16,010 bases of DNA, from contig JAEYON010000025.1 of the NCBI GenBank assembly GCA_023411645.1, forward strand, positions 1 to 16,010, in the 5' to 3' direction. Below are positions 1 through 6,254 of the stretch, piece by piece. The translations under genes and the position numbers were made by a program. Within the stretch, counting starts at the first letter, position 1. Each line of letters starts with the position of its first letter. The notes beneath the pieces are model-generated. The model ran no database searches and was not told the DNA's origin. It saw only the letters and a list, made by a program, of their open reading frames with translations. Source of the stretch: Bacillota bacterium (GTDB taxonomy: Bacteria > Bacillota > Clostridia > Acetivibrionales > DTU013).

Positions 1-1
1 T

Positions 2-1141
2 TTTTTGTCTAAAATAATTGTAGCTATCATTCTTGTTATAACCATCATCTTTAACCTGACGACTATGGCTTCTGCAGCAACCTCAGCTTCAACAGTTTCA
101 ACCACACTTGACCGTGCAAACGCACTGAAAGAACTTGGTCTCTTTATGGGAAGTAGCGCCGGGTTTGACCTTGACAAAGCTCCTACAAGGACGGAAGCTG
201 TTATTATGCTCCTCAGGGTATTAGGGGAGGAAAAAGCTGCGCAAAGCAGCTCATATGAAAACCCATTTACTGATGTACCAGCTTGGGCAGTCAAGGAAGT
301 AACATATGCTTATAACAAGGGTTACACAAGTGGATTATCATCGAATAAATTTGGCAGTACTGAACTTGTTACACCTGAACAGTTCTTTACGTTCATGCTA
401 AGAGCACTTGGTTATAGTGATAAGGCTGATGGGGATTTCGTCTGGAATGCATCAATCCAGAAAGCAGAATCGCTTGGTATCGTACCTCCGGACAAATACA
501 AGACAGGGACGAATTTTACACGTGGCGATTGTGTTGATATTATCTACAGTTTCCTTGGTGCAAATAAAAAGGACGGAACAACCACACTCGCTAAATCATT
601 AATTGATAAGGGAACTATCGATTCCAATATATCTGCAAAATATGGATTTACTGAGCCGACCAACGATTTGGGGTTACCTTTGTTAACATCTTTAAGATTT
701 GACACTGCAGAAGATTGGGATGCTGTATTAGATGACTACTCTTTTGTTTTCTATTTGCCTGACCATTTTAATAAGCATGATGACGAATTCAAGATGAAGG
801 CAGGAGATGTGTTATATGATATAGTAAATGGTACATTAGAAGATATAGATCCAACAACTAAAGTATATAAAAAGGCAGAGGATTTAGCAAGTAAATATAA
901 GAACTTAGGAATTTTTGTAACAGTAGTTACCTCGTACGAGTTTGTAAATGGTTTATTTGTGTCATCTGATGGAAATAAAGCATTAGCCCGAGTTCAAGTG
1001 AATTACTCAGTGATAACTCAAATTGATATAGTGGAAACTGGCACCATACATGTGTTTATAGTTTATAATAAAAACACGGATGAGACTAAGATAATTGGAT
1101 TTTCAAGGGAAGCAATAAGGCTTTTTGAATATGGATATTAG
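2..1141 (+). CDS. S-layer-homology (SLH) domain protein, exported, 5'-partial
   Basis: The frame is open to the window edge. A TTG at 5 could start it, but no ribosome site is visible, so the true start probably lies upstream. Numbering from that TTG, residues 3-19 form a hydrophobic signal segment followed by an Ala-Ser-Ala type cleavage site near 24. Residues about 34-190 hold three SLH-like repeats: one around residues 55-74, one starting at FTDVPAWA (88-95) and running to LRALGY, and one around 145-185 with NFTRGDC. SLH repeats bind secondary cell-wall polymer, so the protein is probably anchored at the cell surface. The rest (about 215-378) is a globular region rich in Asp, Lys and Tyr that I do not recognise. 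Codon use looks AT-rich. A good terminator follows, so this is the last gene of its unit. Confidence 0.85.
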   Translation, partial: FLSKIIVAIILVITIIFNLTTMASAATSASTVSTTLDRANALKELGLFMGSSAGFDLDKAPTRTEAVIMLLRVLGEEKAAQSSSYENPFTDVPAWAVKEVTYAYNKGYTSGLSSNKFGSTELVTPEQFFTFMLRALGYSDKADGDFVWNASIQKAESLGIVPPDKYKTGTNFTRGDCVDIIYSFLGANKKDGTTTLAKSLIDKGTIDSNISAKYGFTEPTNDLGLPLLTSLRFDTAEDWDAVLDDYSFVFYLPDHFNKHDDEFKMKAGDVLYDIVNGTLEDIDPTTKVYKKAEDLASKYKNLGIFVTVVTSYEFVNGLFVSSDGNKALARVQVNYSVITQIDIVETGTIHVFIVYNKNTDETKIIGFSREAIRLFEYGY

Positions 1142-1190
1142 ACAAAACAAAGCAACATGATTTGAGATTACTATATGTGAGGACGCTGTA

Positions 1191-1234
1191 CCACCTATTG
1201 ATAAATGTTTTTCTCGATAGGTGGTTTTTATTTT
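1191..1234 (+). terminator. Rho-independent terminator after the SLH gene
   Basis: The arms CCACCTATTGA (1191-1201) and TCGATAGGTGG (1214-1224) pair over 11 positions with one G-U pair. A run of T residues (1225-1234, one A inside) follows directly. It lies 50 bases after the SLH stop codon. Confidence 0.85.
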
Positions 1235-1458
1235 GCCCTGAAAGCCTTGGAGTAAGGACTTTACAGGTTCGTTGCAGGTGCATGGCAGCGCATGTACTGA
1301 CATGCTCCAAAATTTAGCGGGGTGCTTATGGCCACGTATTTCCCATGTTAAGGCTACGGTGGTGCATAATATTGACGTGAGAGTATGCTATTCCGACTTT
1401 TCTTTTGTATAATAAATATTAAGAGTATCGTCAGAAAAGGGAGAGTTGAGTGTTGAGA
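1235..1458. other. Gene-poor stretch, no recognised gene
   Basis: This stretch has no convincing gene. A plus-strand frame stays open from 1242 to a TAA at 1410-1412, but it has no good start (its only ATG is at 1302, without a ribosome site). Its translation ends in a short hydrophilic tail I could not assign. A TATAAT hexamer at 1408-1413 could be a -10 element for the downstream genes, but no matching -35 lies 16-18 bases upstream. It may be the decayed end of an older gene. Confidence 0.4.
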
Positions 1459-1584
1459 ATGACAGAAAAAACATTCAACACCGTCGGACACAACTCCAAT
1501 ACTGACAAACCGGTTAAGGTGAACAATGTAATCCGTGAGTTTCTCATGACTAAGGAAGCGGGGTTTCGGAGAATTTTATGTTAG
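1459..1584 (+). CDS. Possible 41-aa ORF overlapping the nucleotidyltransferase start
   Basis: ATG at 1459 follows a purine-rich stretch GGGAGAG (about 1440-1445). The frame runs 41 codons and stops at 1584, seven bases inside the next gene (ATGTTAG overlap). The product is polar (MTEKTFNTVGHNSN at the start, a basic end) with no signal or membrane segment and no family I recognise. The overlap is typical of translational coupling, which supports real translation. The alternative is that it is the remnant tail of a lost gene or a chance open frame. Confidence 0.35.
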   Translation: MTEKTFNTVGHNSNTDKPVKVNNVIREFLMTKEAGFRRILC

Positions 1585-2231
1585 ACATAGATTTATGGAT
1601 GGAGTGTTATACAAGATTACTAAAAGAAACATTCGGTGAGCGCATTTATTTTGTTGGTCTACAAGGAAGTTACGGCAGAGGTGAAGCAACTGAAGCAAGT
1701 GACATTGATGCGGTTGCTATTTTAGATAAACTGGCAGCTGAGGATATAAAAACGTATAATGCCATGCTTGATAAACTCCCTAACCGAGAAATGATGTGTG
1801 GCTTCCTTTCAGGAAAAGATGAGCTTTTAAATTGGGAGCCGTCAGATTTGTTTCAGTTTTATTATGATACAACACCAATTGTAGGTACTCTTGACGAGTT
1901 GCTCGCAAAAATTGATAATGTAGCAGTTGACCGTGCCATTAAAATTGGCGCTTGCAACATCTACCACGGATGTGTACATAATATGCTATATGAAAAAAGC
2001 GATGATATTGTCCGTGGACTATATAAGTCAGCATCTTATGTTATACAGGCTATTGTATTTAAGGATACAGGTAAATATATAAAGCACCAAAAAGATTTGC
2101 TTGAAGCAGCAAACAATAAAGATAAGGAAATTTTAATTAACACTATCGCTCTTAAAAACGGAGCCGCAGTTGAATTTGATTCAATATCGGAGCATTTGAT
2201 TAATTGGGCAAGCGAGTTAATAAAAGTATGA
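1578..2231 (+). CDS. MNT-type nucleotidyltransferase domain protein
   Basis: This is a 217-aa soluble protein. The nucleotidyltransferase signature is complete: G30-S31, ten residues, then D42-I-D44 (GSYGRGEATEASDID), the metal-binding fingerprint of the polymerase-beta-like superfamily that includes kanamycin and streptomycin nucleotidyltransferases and MNT antitoxins. Residues about 120-217 are mainly helical and resemble the helical domain that often follows it. The family transfers a nucleotide (usually AMP) to a small molecule or a protein; the acceptor here cannot be read from the sequence. The start is supported by GGAG at 1568-1571, six bases before the ATG. No separate HEPN toxin gene is adjacent, so a two-gene toxin-antitoxin reading is not supported. 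An aminoglycoside-type resistance role is possible but unproven. Confidence 0.8.
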   Translation: MLDIDLWMECYTRLLKETFGERIYFVGLQGSYGRGEATEASDIDAVAILDKLAAEDIKTYNAMLDKLPNREMMCGFLSGKDELLNWEPSDLFQFYYDTTPIVGTLDELLAKIDNVAVDRAIKIGACNIYHGCVHNMLYEKSDDIVRGLYKSASYVIQAIVFKDTGKYIKHQKDLLEAANNKDKEILINTIALKNGAAVEFDSISEHLINWASELIKV

Positions 2232-2242
2232 AATCTATCACA

Positions 2243-2272
2243 TTGACAAATTTTGATTTGATAGCATATACT
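2243..2272 (+). promoter_or_regulatory. Sigma-A-type promoter of the thioredoxin-like gene
   Basis: A perfect -35 TTGACA (2243-2248), an 18-base spacer and -10 TATACT (2267-2272). It starts 12 bases after the nucleotidyltransferase stop and puts the start of transcription around 2279, inside the operator palindrome. Confidence 0.75.
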
Positions 2273-2277
2273 AACAA

Positions 2278-2299
2278 CATATCAAATAAATTTGATATG
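2278..2299. promoter_or_regulatory. ArsR-family operator palindrome
   Basis: Perfect 10-bp arms CATATCAAAT and ATTTGATATG are separated by AA. The ATCAAAT/ATTTGAT type of symmetry is typical of ArsR/SmtB repressor sites. It begins five bases after the -10 element and so covers the transcription start, the expected place for repression. The downstream 17-codon arsR remnant supports the assignment. Confidence 0.7.
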
Positions 2300-2324
2300 A
2301 GCTGATAACTTGGAAACAGTTTAT

Positions 2325-2378
2325 ATGGAGCATGCAAAAGTGTTTAAGGCCTTTTGTGATGAAAAGCGGAGGAATTGA
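2325..2378 (+). pseudogene. 5' remnant of an arsR-family repressor gene
   Basis: From ATG 2325 the frame encodes MEHAKVFKAFCDEKRRN and then TGA. The stretch HAKVFKAFCDEKR matches the first helix of ArsR-family repressors, which in Clostridia often read 'AKVFKALxDExR' and continue 'LxILELL'. Here it breaks after the Arg and runs into a ribosome site (GGAGG at 2368-2372) and the next gene two bases later. The simplest reading is an internal deletion that removed the DNA-binding and metal-binding parts of the repressor and joined codon 15 to the leader of the thioredoxin-like gene. The remnant can still be translated as a 17-aa leader peptide, with the stop one base before the next ATG. It cannot make a working repressor. 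Confidence 0.7.
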
Positions 2379-2379
2379 T

Positions 2380-2733
2380 ATGGCGTTGTTTGGAAAGAAA
2401 ATTATGGTCGAAAAGACTGCCTCGTGTTGCTGCGGAGGCAGCTGCGATGCTGAAAGCATGGCAAAAGCTGAAAAAGCTAAAGCTGAGGGCGCAAGCATTA
2501 AGGTACTTGGTAGCGGCTGCGCAAAATGCAACCAACTCGAAGCTGCAACAAAAGCAGCACTTGAACAGCTTGGAATGGATGCAACCATCGATCATGTGAC
2601 CGATTTCGCTCAAATTGCAGCTTATGGTGTGATGACTACTCCTGCTCTTGTTGTAGACGGGAAAGTAGTTTCTTATGGAAAGGTTCTAAAAACTGATGAG
2701 GTCGTAAGGATTCTGCAAAAGGTCAGAGGGTAA
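2380..2733 (+). CDS. Thioredoxin-like small redox protein with Cys-rich N-terminus
   Basis: This is a 117-aa cytoplasmic protein. ATG 2380 is chosen because GGAGG (2368-2372) lies seven bases upstream; an upstream in-frame ATG at 2332 has no ribosome site. Residues 16-22 are CCCGGSC, a compact Cys cluster able to bind metal or form disulfides, followed by an Ala/Lys-rich helix. Residues about 39-117 form the thioredoxin-like domain of the 'redox-active disulfide protein 2' group: active site G-C47-A-K-C50 and TTP with the cis-Pro at 88. The related genes are often found after ArsR and the arsenite permease in clostridial arsenic operons. Here the promoter and operator are kept but the repressor is a remnant and no permease is present. 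Its partner and exact substrate are unknown. Confidence 0.85.
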   Translation: MALFGKKIMVEKTASCCCGGSCDAESMAKAEKAKAEGASIKVLGSGCAKCNQLEAATKAALEQLGMDATIDHVTDFAQIAAYGVMTTPALVVDGKVVSYGKVLKTDEVVRILQKVRG

Positions 2734-2745
2734 ATACATGCAAAA

Positions 2746-2771
2746 AGCAACCTGTAAAGTGACAAGTTGCT
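2746..2771. terminator. Hairpin between convergent thioredoxin and glutaredoxin genes
   Basis: AGCAACCTGT (2746-2755) pairs with ACAAGTTGCT (2762-2771) with one mismatch and a six-base loop. It is flanked by A5 on both sides, so on the plus strand it lacks a T run, while on the minus strand it is followed by TTTTT. It may act as a weak or minus-strand back-up terminator. Confidence 0.4.
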
Positions 2772-2864
2772 AAAAACATGAAAGAATATCTATCAAGTTG
2801 AGTACGCATAAATGGTTCAATTAGCTTCAAACAAAGAATAACAGATCAAACGCTATTATGAGGA

Positions 2865-2890
2865 AAGGGCTATCATATGAGACAGCCCTT
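2865..2890 (-). terminator. Terminator of the glutaredoxin gene
   Basis: The arms AAGGGCT (2865-2871) and AGCCCTT (2884-2890) pair perfectly and the stem can extend inward over a mismatch. On the minus strand it is followed by TTTCCT. It begins six bases after the glutaredoxin stop codon. Confidence 0.6.
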
Positions 2891-2895
2891 CAACT

Positions 2896-3126
2896 TTATG
2901 CTCTGATTAAAGAATCAATTGTCGCCTGGTCAAATCCTACAATGATACTGCCGTTGATATCAATTACCGGAACGCCTCTCTGACCGGACTTCTGCACCAT
3001 TTCCACAGCAGCTTCTCTGTTTTGTGATACATCTACATCTTCAAACTGTACATGCTTTGAAGTGAGATAGTTTTTTGCCACAGTACACCATGGACATGAT
3101 GGCGTTGAATAAACTTTAACTGTCAT
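2896..3126 (-). CDS. Glutaredoxin/NrdH-like protein
   Basis: This is a 76-aa single-domain protein of the glutaredoxin fold. The redox motif C11-P-W-C14 follows the first strand (VKVYSTPS), V52-P53 carries the expected cis-Pro, and NGSIIVGFD is the usual G-F-D end loop. CPWC replaces the CPYC of classical glutaredoxin, and the length fits the short NrdH/Grx-like proteins of Firmicutes. It would reduce disulfides or polysulfides on partner proteins in the cytoplasm. The start is firm: AGGAGG lies eight bases before ATG on the minus strand. A CsoR-like palindrome sits in its promoter and a csoR-type gene lies directly upstream, so metal or sulfide control is likely. No ribonucleotide reductase gene is nearby. 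Confidence 0.85.
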   Translation of the reverse strand: MTVKVYSTPSCPWCTVAKNYLTSKHVQFEDVDVSQNREAAVEMVQKSGQRGVPVIDINGSIIVGFDQATIDSLIRA

Positions 3127-3159
3127 AAATCTTACCTCCTAACAAGTAGACCATAATTA

Positions 3160-3204
3160 TTTATTCTATATATACCCCCTATGGGTATATTGTAACAAGA
3201 AATT
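3160..3204 (-). promoter_or_regulatory. Glutaredoxin promoter region
   Basis: Read on the minus strand, TTGTTA or the overlapping TTACAA can serve as -35, followed after 17-18 bases by TATATA as -10. The CsoR-like palindrome fills the spacer. The match to consensus is modest. Confidence 0.4.
3171..3189. promoter_or_regulatory. CsoR-family operator 1 (glutaredoxin)
   Basis: TATACCCCCTATGGGTATA: perfect 7-bp arms TATACCC and GGGTATA around five bases. G/C tracts flanked by TATA are the known shape of CsoR/CstR-family operators. It lies in the spacer of the predicted glutaredoxin promoter. Confidence 0.75.
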
Positions 3205-3208
3205 TCTT

Positions 3209-3493
3209 TTAGTCAGTAAATCTCATAAATCGCTGCATGGTTTTCGCAAGATCGCTTAACGCCTGGTTTTTATCATCCGCAGAAGCAGCGTTTTCTATAC
3301 ATGTCAATGAGTGCTTTTCAAGTATCAGTCCCCCTACTTTATTTATTGCGGCGCGAACTGCCGCTATCTGTGTGAGAATATCCTCACAGTTTTTATCATC
3401 CTCAATCATTCTCTGAATTCCCTTTATCTGGCCTTCTATACGTCTTAACCTTTTTAATATGTCTTCTTTAGAAGCATTACGGTATGTATCCAT
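3209..3493 (-). CDS. csoR: CsoR-family metal-sensing repressor
   Basis: This is a 94-aa all-helical DUF156 protein. The N-terminal helix DILKRLRRIEGQIKGIQRMI is the family hallmark. The ligand set is C36, H61 and C65 (KNCED and EKHSLTC), the same Cys-His-Cys pattern as Cu(I)-binding CsoR, rather than the two-Cys set of sulfide-sensing CstR. It should repress DNA in the apo form and release when it binds its inducer. AGGAGG lies ten bases before ATG. The adjacent targets are itself and a glutaredoxin; no copper ATPase or CopZ gene is in the window, so a sulfane-sulfur or general thiol signal remains possible despite the Cys-His-Cys set. Confidence 0.85.
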   Translation of the reverse strand: MDTYRNASKEDILKRLRRIEGQIKGIQRMIEDDKNCEDILTQIAAVRAAINKVGGLILEKHSLTCIENAASADDKNQALSDLAKTMQRFMRFTD

Positions 3494-3521
3494 TTTTGGA
3501 AGCCTCCTATACTGTACTGGG

Positions 3522-3538
3522 GTATACCTATAGTATAC
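3522..3538. promoter_or_regulatory. CsoR-family operator 2 (autoregulation)
   Basis: GTATAC-CTATA-GTATAC, with GGG just outside the left arm on the plus strand. It is a degenerate copy of the palindrome at 3171-3189 and covers the -10 element of the csoR promoter, which fits autorepression. Confidence 0.6.
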
Positions 3539-3560
3539 GTTATTGCATAATTATATGCAA
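3532..3560 (-). promoter_or_regulatory. csoR promoter
   Basis: On the minus strand: -35 TTGCAT (3560-3555), a 17-base spacer and -10 TATACT (3537-3532). The -35 falls in a separate perfect palindrome, TTGCATA-ATTA-TATGCAA (3543-3560). Confidence 0.65.
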
Positions 3561-3682
3561 TTTTTCCAGGACAGAGAGGATGATAATGCGATCAATGCAA
3601 CTAAAATGTACTTGTGCCGTGCAGGAACGATAGATGTACAAATTATTCGATATTTTACATGAAACATTGCTCTAAACAGTTA

Positions 3683-3711
3683 TTGACAATATTAACTCAC
3701 AGTAGTATTAT
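3683..3711 (+). promoter_or_regulatory. Promoter of the sulfur amino-acid enzyme operon
   Basis: Perfect -35 TTGACA (3683-3688), a 17-base spacer and -10 TATTAT (3706-3711). It leaves a leader of about 40 bases before the first gene. I see no riboswitch or T-box in so short a leader. Confidence 0.8.
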
Positions 3712-3757
3712 AGCATAAAACATATATGAATAGTCGGCGAAATTGATAGAAGAGAGG

Positions 3758-4918
3758 ATGATTACAATTGGGAATGAGTTAAAGCATAGTATCAGTACTA
3801 AAGTGGTGCATGGCTCTAAAGGTTATGACTCACATACGGGAGCAATAAGCTTTCCTATATATCAAAGTGCTACTTTCAGGCACCCCTGTTTACACCAGTC
3901 TACCGGATACGATTATTCACGCCTGCAAAATCCTACCAGAGAAGAACTTGAAAATACAATTGCCATTCTTGAAAATGGAAGATTTGGTTTTGCTTTTTCC
4001 AGTGGTATGGCTGCGATTTCCACAATTCTCTCAATTTTTTCACCGGGGGATCATATTATTGTGTCTGATGACCTTTATGGGGGTACTTACAGGTTGCTCG
4101 GAGAAATATATAAAAAATATGGGATAGAGTTATCTTATGTTGACACAAGCAGCATCAATGAGATTGAAAATGCCGTGAACCCTAACAGTAAAGCTATTTT
4201 GGTTGAAACTCCATCAAATCCTATGATGAAAGTGGCGGACATTAAGAAAATATCAGATCTGGCAAAGTACAAAGAAATGCTCTTAATTGTTGACAATACA
4301 TTTTTGACACCATATTTTCAAAGACCCCTGGAGCTCGGAGCAGATATTGTTATCCATAGCGGAACAAAATACCTCGGTGGGCATAACGACACATTGGCTG
4401 GTCTGCTTGTCGCTAATGACGATATGCTTGCAGAAAGAATAAAGCTTGTGCAAAAGTCAGAGGGCGCTGTATTGGCTCCTTTTGACAGTTGGTTGATTTT
4501 AAGAGGGATAAAGACACTGGGAGTACGGCTTGAAAAGCAGCAGGAAAATGCTATGAAAATTGCAAGATGGCTTTGTAATAATAAAAGTGTCACTAAGGTT
4601 AACTATGTGGGATTACCTGATCATGAAGGCTACAGCATCTCAAAATCTCAAGCCTCCGGTTTTGGAGCCATGATTTCCTTTAACGTAAAGGACATACAAT
4701 CTGTTGAGAGGGTTCTAGAAAAAGTACAGTTAATCATTTTTGCCGAGAGCCTCGGCGGTGTTGAAAGCCTGATAACCTATCCCGTTGTTCAGACACATGC
4801 CGCCATACCTGAGGAAATGAGACTGAGGATCGGAGTATCTGACACATTGCTAAGACTTTCGGTAGGAATTGAGGCAGCAGAGGATATTATTGCTGATTTG
4901 GAACAGGCATTGAGATAG
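3758..4918 (+). CDS. Trans-sulfuration enzyme (cystathionine gamma-synthase/lyase family)
   Basis: This PLP enzyme has about 386 residues, the normal size for the Cys/Met-metabolism family. Family marks in order are the substrate/PLP loop YDYSRLQNPTREELE, the FAFSSGMAAIS phosphate-binding turn, LVETPSNP, VDNTFLTP with the Asp that holds the pyridine nitrogen, and HSGTKYLGGHND containing the Schiff-base Lys. The family includes cystathionine gamma-synthase, gamma-lyase, beta-lyase and methionine gamma-lyase; the sequence alone does not decide between them. The start is uncertain. ATG 3758 has GAGAGG immediately before it (tight spacing) and TTG 3743 has no ribosome site; conserved sequence begins near KHSISTKVVHG. 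It is followed after 31 bases by a second C-S lyase, indicating an operon for making or breaking sulfur amino acids. Confidence 0.85.
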   Translation: MITIGNELKHSISTKVVHGSKGYDSHTGAISFPIYQSATFRHPCLHQSTGYDYSRLQNPTREELENTIAILENGRFGFAFSSGMAAISTILSIFSPGDHIIVSDDLYGGTYRLLGEIYKKYGIELSYVDTSSINEIENAVNPNSKAILVETPSNPMMKVADIKKISDLAKYKEMLLIVDNTFLTPYFQRPLELGADIVIHSGTKYLGGHNDTLAGLLVANDDMLAERIKLVQKSEGAVLAPFDSWLILRGIKTLGVRLEKQQENAMKIARWLCNNKSVTKVNYVGLPDHEGYSISKSQASGFGAMISFNVKDIQSVERVLEKVQLIIFAESLGGVESLITYPVVQTHAAIPEEMRLRIGVSDTLLRLSVGIEAAEDIIADLEQALR

Positions 4919-4949
4919 GGCATAACAGCCTATGAATAGGAGGCAACTT

Positions 4950-6122
4950 GTGAGCGGCTTATTTGATGAAATTATTGAAAGAAAAAATACAGATTCTTTA
5001 AAATGGGACTATTGCAAGCAAAGATTCGGCCGGGTAGATGTATTGCCAATGTGGGTTGCGGATATGGATTTTAAATCACCTGCTCCCATAACGGAGGCGA
5101 TAAAACGCAGGGCGGAGCATGGAATCTTTGGCTATACTGAGGTACCGGAAAGGCTTACACATGCTTTTGCAGAATGGGTTAAGAGAAGGCATAACTGGAT
5201 GATAGACCATCGATGGATTGTTCACAGCCCAGGAGTAGTTACTTCGGTAAATACAGCAATACTTGCATTTACAAAGCCCGGTGACAGAGTGCTGATACAA
5301 ACACCTATATATTACCCTTTCTATTCGAGTATCAGAGACAATAAGAGAGAATTGGCAATTAATTCTCTGAGAAATAATGATGGATACTATGATATTGATT
5401 TCTCCGATCTTGAAAAAAAGCTCGCCGATAATGTCAAAGTAATGATTTTATGCAGTCCGCACAACCCTATCGGAAGAGTATGGAAGCTGCATGAGCTGGA
5501 GGAAATATTAAGGCTTTGCCGAAAATATGATGTAATTATTGTTTCAGATGAAATTCACTCAGATTTGGTGTTTAAAAAAAATAAGCACATTCCAATCGCA
5601 TCGTTGTCTGAGGAAGCTCTAAAAAGTTGTGTAACATTAATGTCTCCCACCAAAACCTTTAATATTGCCGGATTATCAGTTTCTGCCGCAGTAATACCCG
5701 ATATGGAGCTTAGGAAGAGGTTTAAAAATACAATAAACAGAAGTGGAGCAGGTATGCTGAACATTTTTGGATTGGAAGCGGCTGAAGCTGCCTACACTCA
5801 TTGCGAAGGGTGGCTGGAAGAGTTATTGGTGTATCTTGAGGGCAATCTGGAAATACTGGATGAATATTTTCGTAATAATGTTCCTCAGATAAAAGTAATA
5901 AAACCTGAGGCGACTTATCTTGCTTGGCTAGACTGTAATGAACTGCCTGTTCCGGCAGAAAAATTAAAAGAGTTTTTTTCAAATGAAGCTGGTGTTGCGT
6001 TGAATGATGGTATAACTTTTGGTAAAGAAGGCTATGGCTTTCAAAGAATAAATTTCGCTTGTCCAAAATTATTATTGTCGGAAGGACTTGAAAGAATCAG
6101 GAAAGCGGTGGCGAGGCTATGA
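4950..6122 (+). CDS. MalY/PatB-family C-S lyase (aminotransferase fold I)
   Basis: This is a 390-aa PLP enzyme. GTG 4950 is chosen because a perfect AGGAGG (4938-4943) lies six bases upstream; an in-frame ATG at 4932 sits in front of that ribosome site and lacks one of its own. From the GTG the protein begins SGLFDEIIERKNTDSLKWD, the usual start of the family. Other marks are LPMWVADMDF, SPHNPIGRVW, VSDEIHSDL with the pyridine-binding Asp, and SPTKTFNIAGL with the Schiff-base Lys. Known members cleave cystathionine or cysteine to pyruvate, ammonia and a thiol. It shares an operon with the trans-sulfuration enzyme upstream. The two together could carry out the homocysteine/cysteine interconversion or degrade imported sulfur amino acids. 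Confidence 0.88.
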   Translation: MSGLFDEIIERKNTDSLKWDYCKQRFGRVDVLPMWVADMDFKSPAPITEAIKRRAEHGIFGYTEVPERLTHAFAEWVKRRHNWMIDHRWIVHSPGVVTSVNTAILAFTKPGDRVLIQTPIYYPFYSSIRDNKRELAINSLRNNDGYYDIDFSDLEKKLADNVKVMILCSPHNPIGRVWKLHELEEILRLCRKYDVIIVSDEIHSDLVFKKNKHIPIASLSEEALKSCVTLMSPTKTFNIAGLSVSAAVIPDMELRKRFKNTINRSGAGMLNIFGLEAAEAAYTHCEGWLEELLVYLEGNLEILDEYFRNNVPQIKVIKPEATYLAWLDCNELPVPAEKLKEFFSNEAGVALNDGITFGKEGYGFQRINFACPKLLLSEGLERIRKAVARL

Positions 6123-6153
6123 TTCATGAAACAATGCAGGGGAGAAAACATTG

Positions 6154-6182
6154 TTGACATAAGAGTTTTAAAACGATATATT
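6154..6182 (+). promoter_or_regulatory. Promoter of the amino-acid ABC importer operon
   Basis: Perfect -35 TTGACA (6154-6159), a 17-base spacer and -10 TATATT (6177-6182). The resulting leader is about 65 bases. A 7-bp inverted repeat, TTATGCA (6186-6192) and TGCATAA (6210-6216), lies over and just after the expected transcription start and may be an operator. Confidence 0.75.
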
Positions 6183-6254
6183 TGATTATGCAATAAATAA
6201 TGAATTTAATGCATAAGTATACAATAATAAATAATTTGACAAGGAGAAACCATT

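Noticed and set aside
1578..2231. HEPN-MNT toxin-antitoxin pair
   Set aside because: Only the nucleotidyltransferase is present. No HEPN gene with the R-x4-6-H motif lies beside it, and the 41-codon neighbour is too short to be one.
2332..2379. Longer thioredoxin-like protein starting at ATG 2332
   Set aside because: No ribosome site before 2332, and the added residues come from the arsR remnant read in another frame. GGAGG at 2368-2372 points clearly to ATG 2380.
3209..3493. Sulfide-sensing CstR or formaldehyde-sensing FrmR
   Set aside because: The Cys36-His61-Cys65 set fits CsoR best. A sulfur signal is kept only as a possibility because of the glutaredoxin target.
6123..6153. Terminator between the patB-like gene and the importer
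   Set aside because: Only a weak 5-bp pairing (CAATG/CATTG) without a T run. Some read-through into the importer operon is therefore possible.
6202..6214. ArgR box upstream of the importer (TGAATTTAATGCA)
   Set aside because: It resembles the consensus but is one base too short between the half-sites and stands alone, so the match is not convincing.
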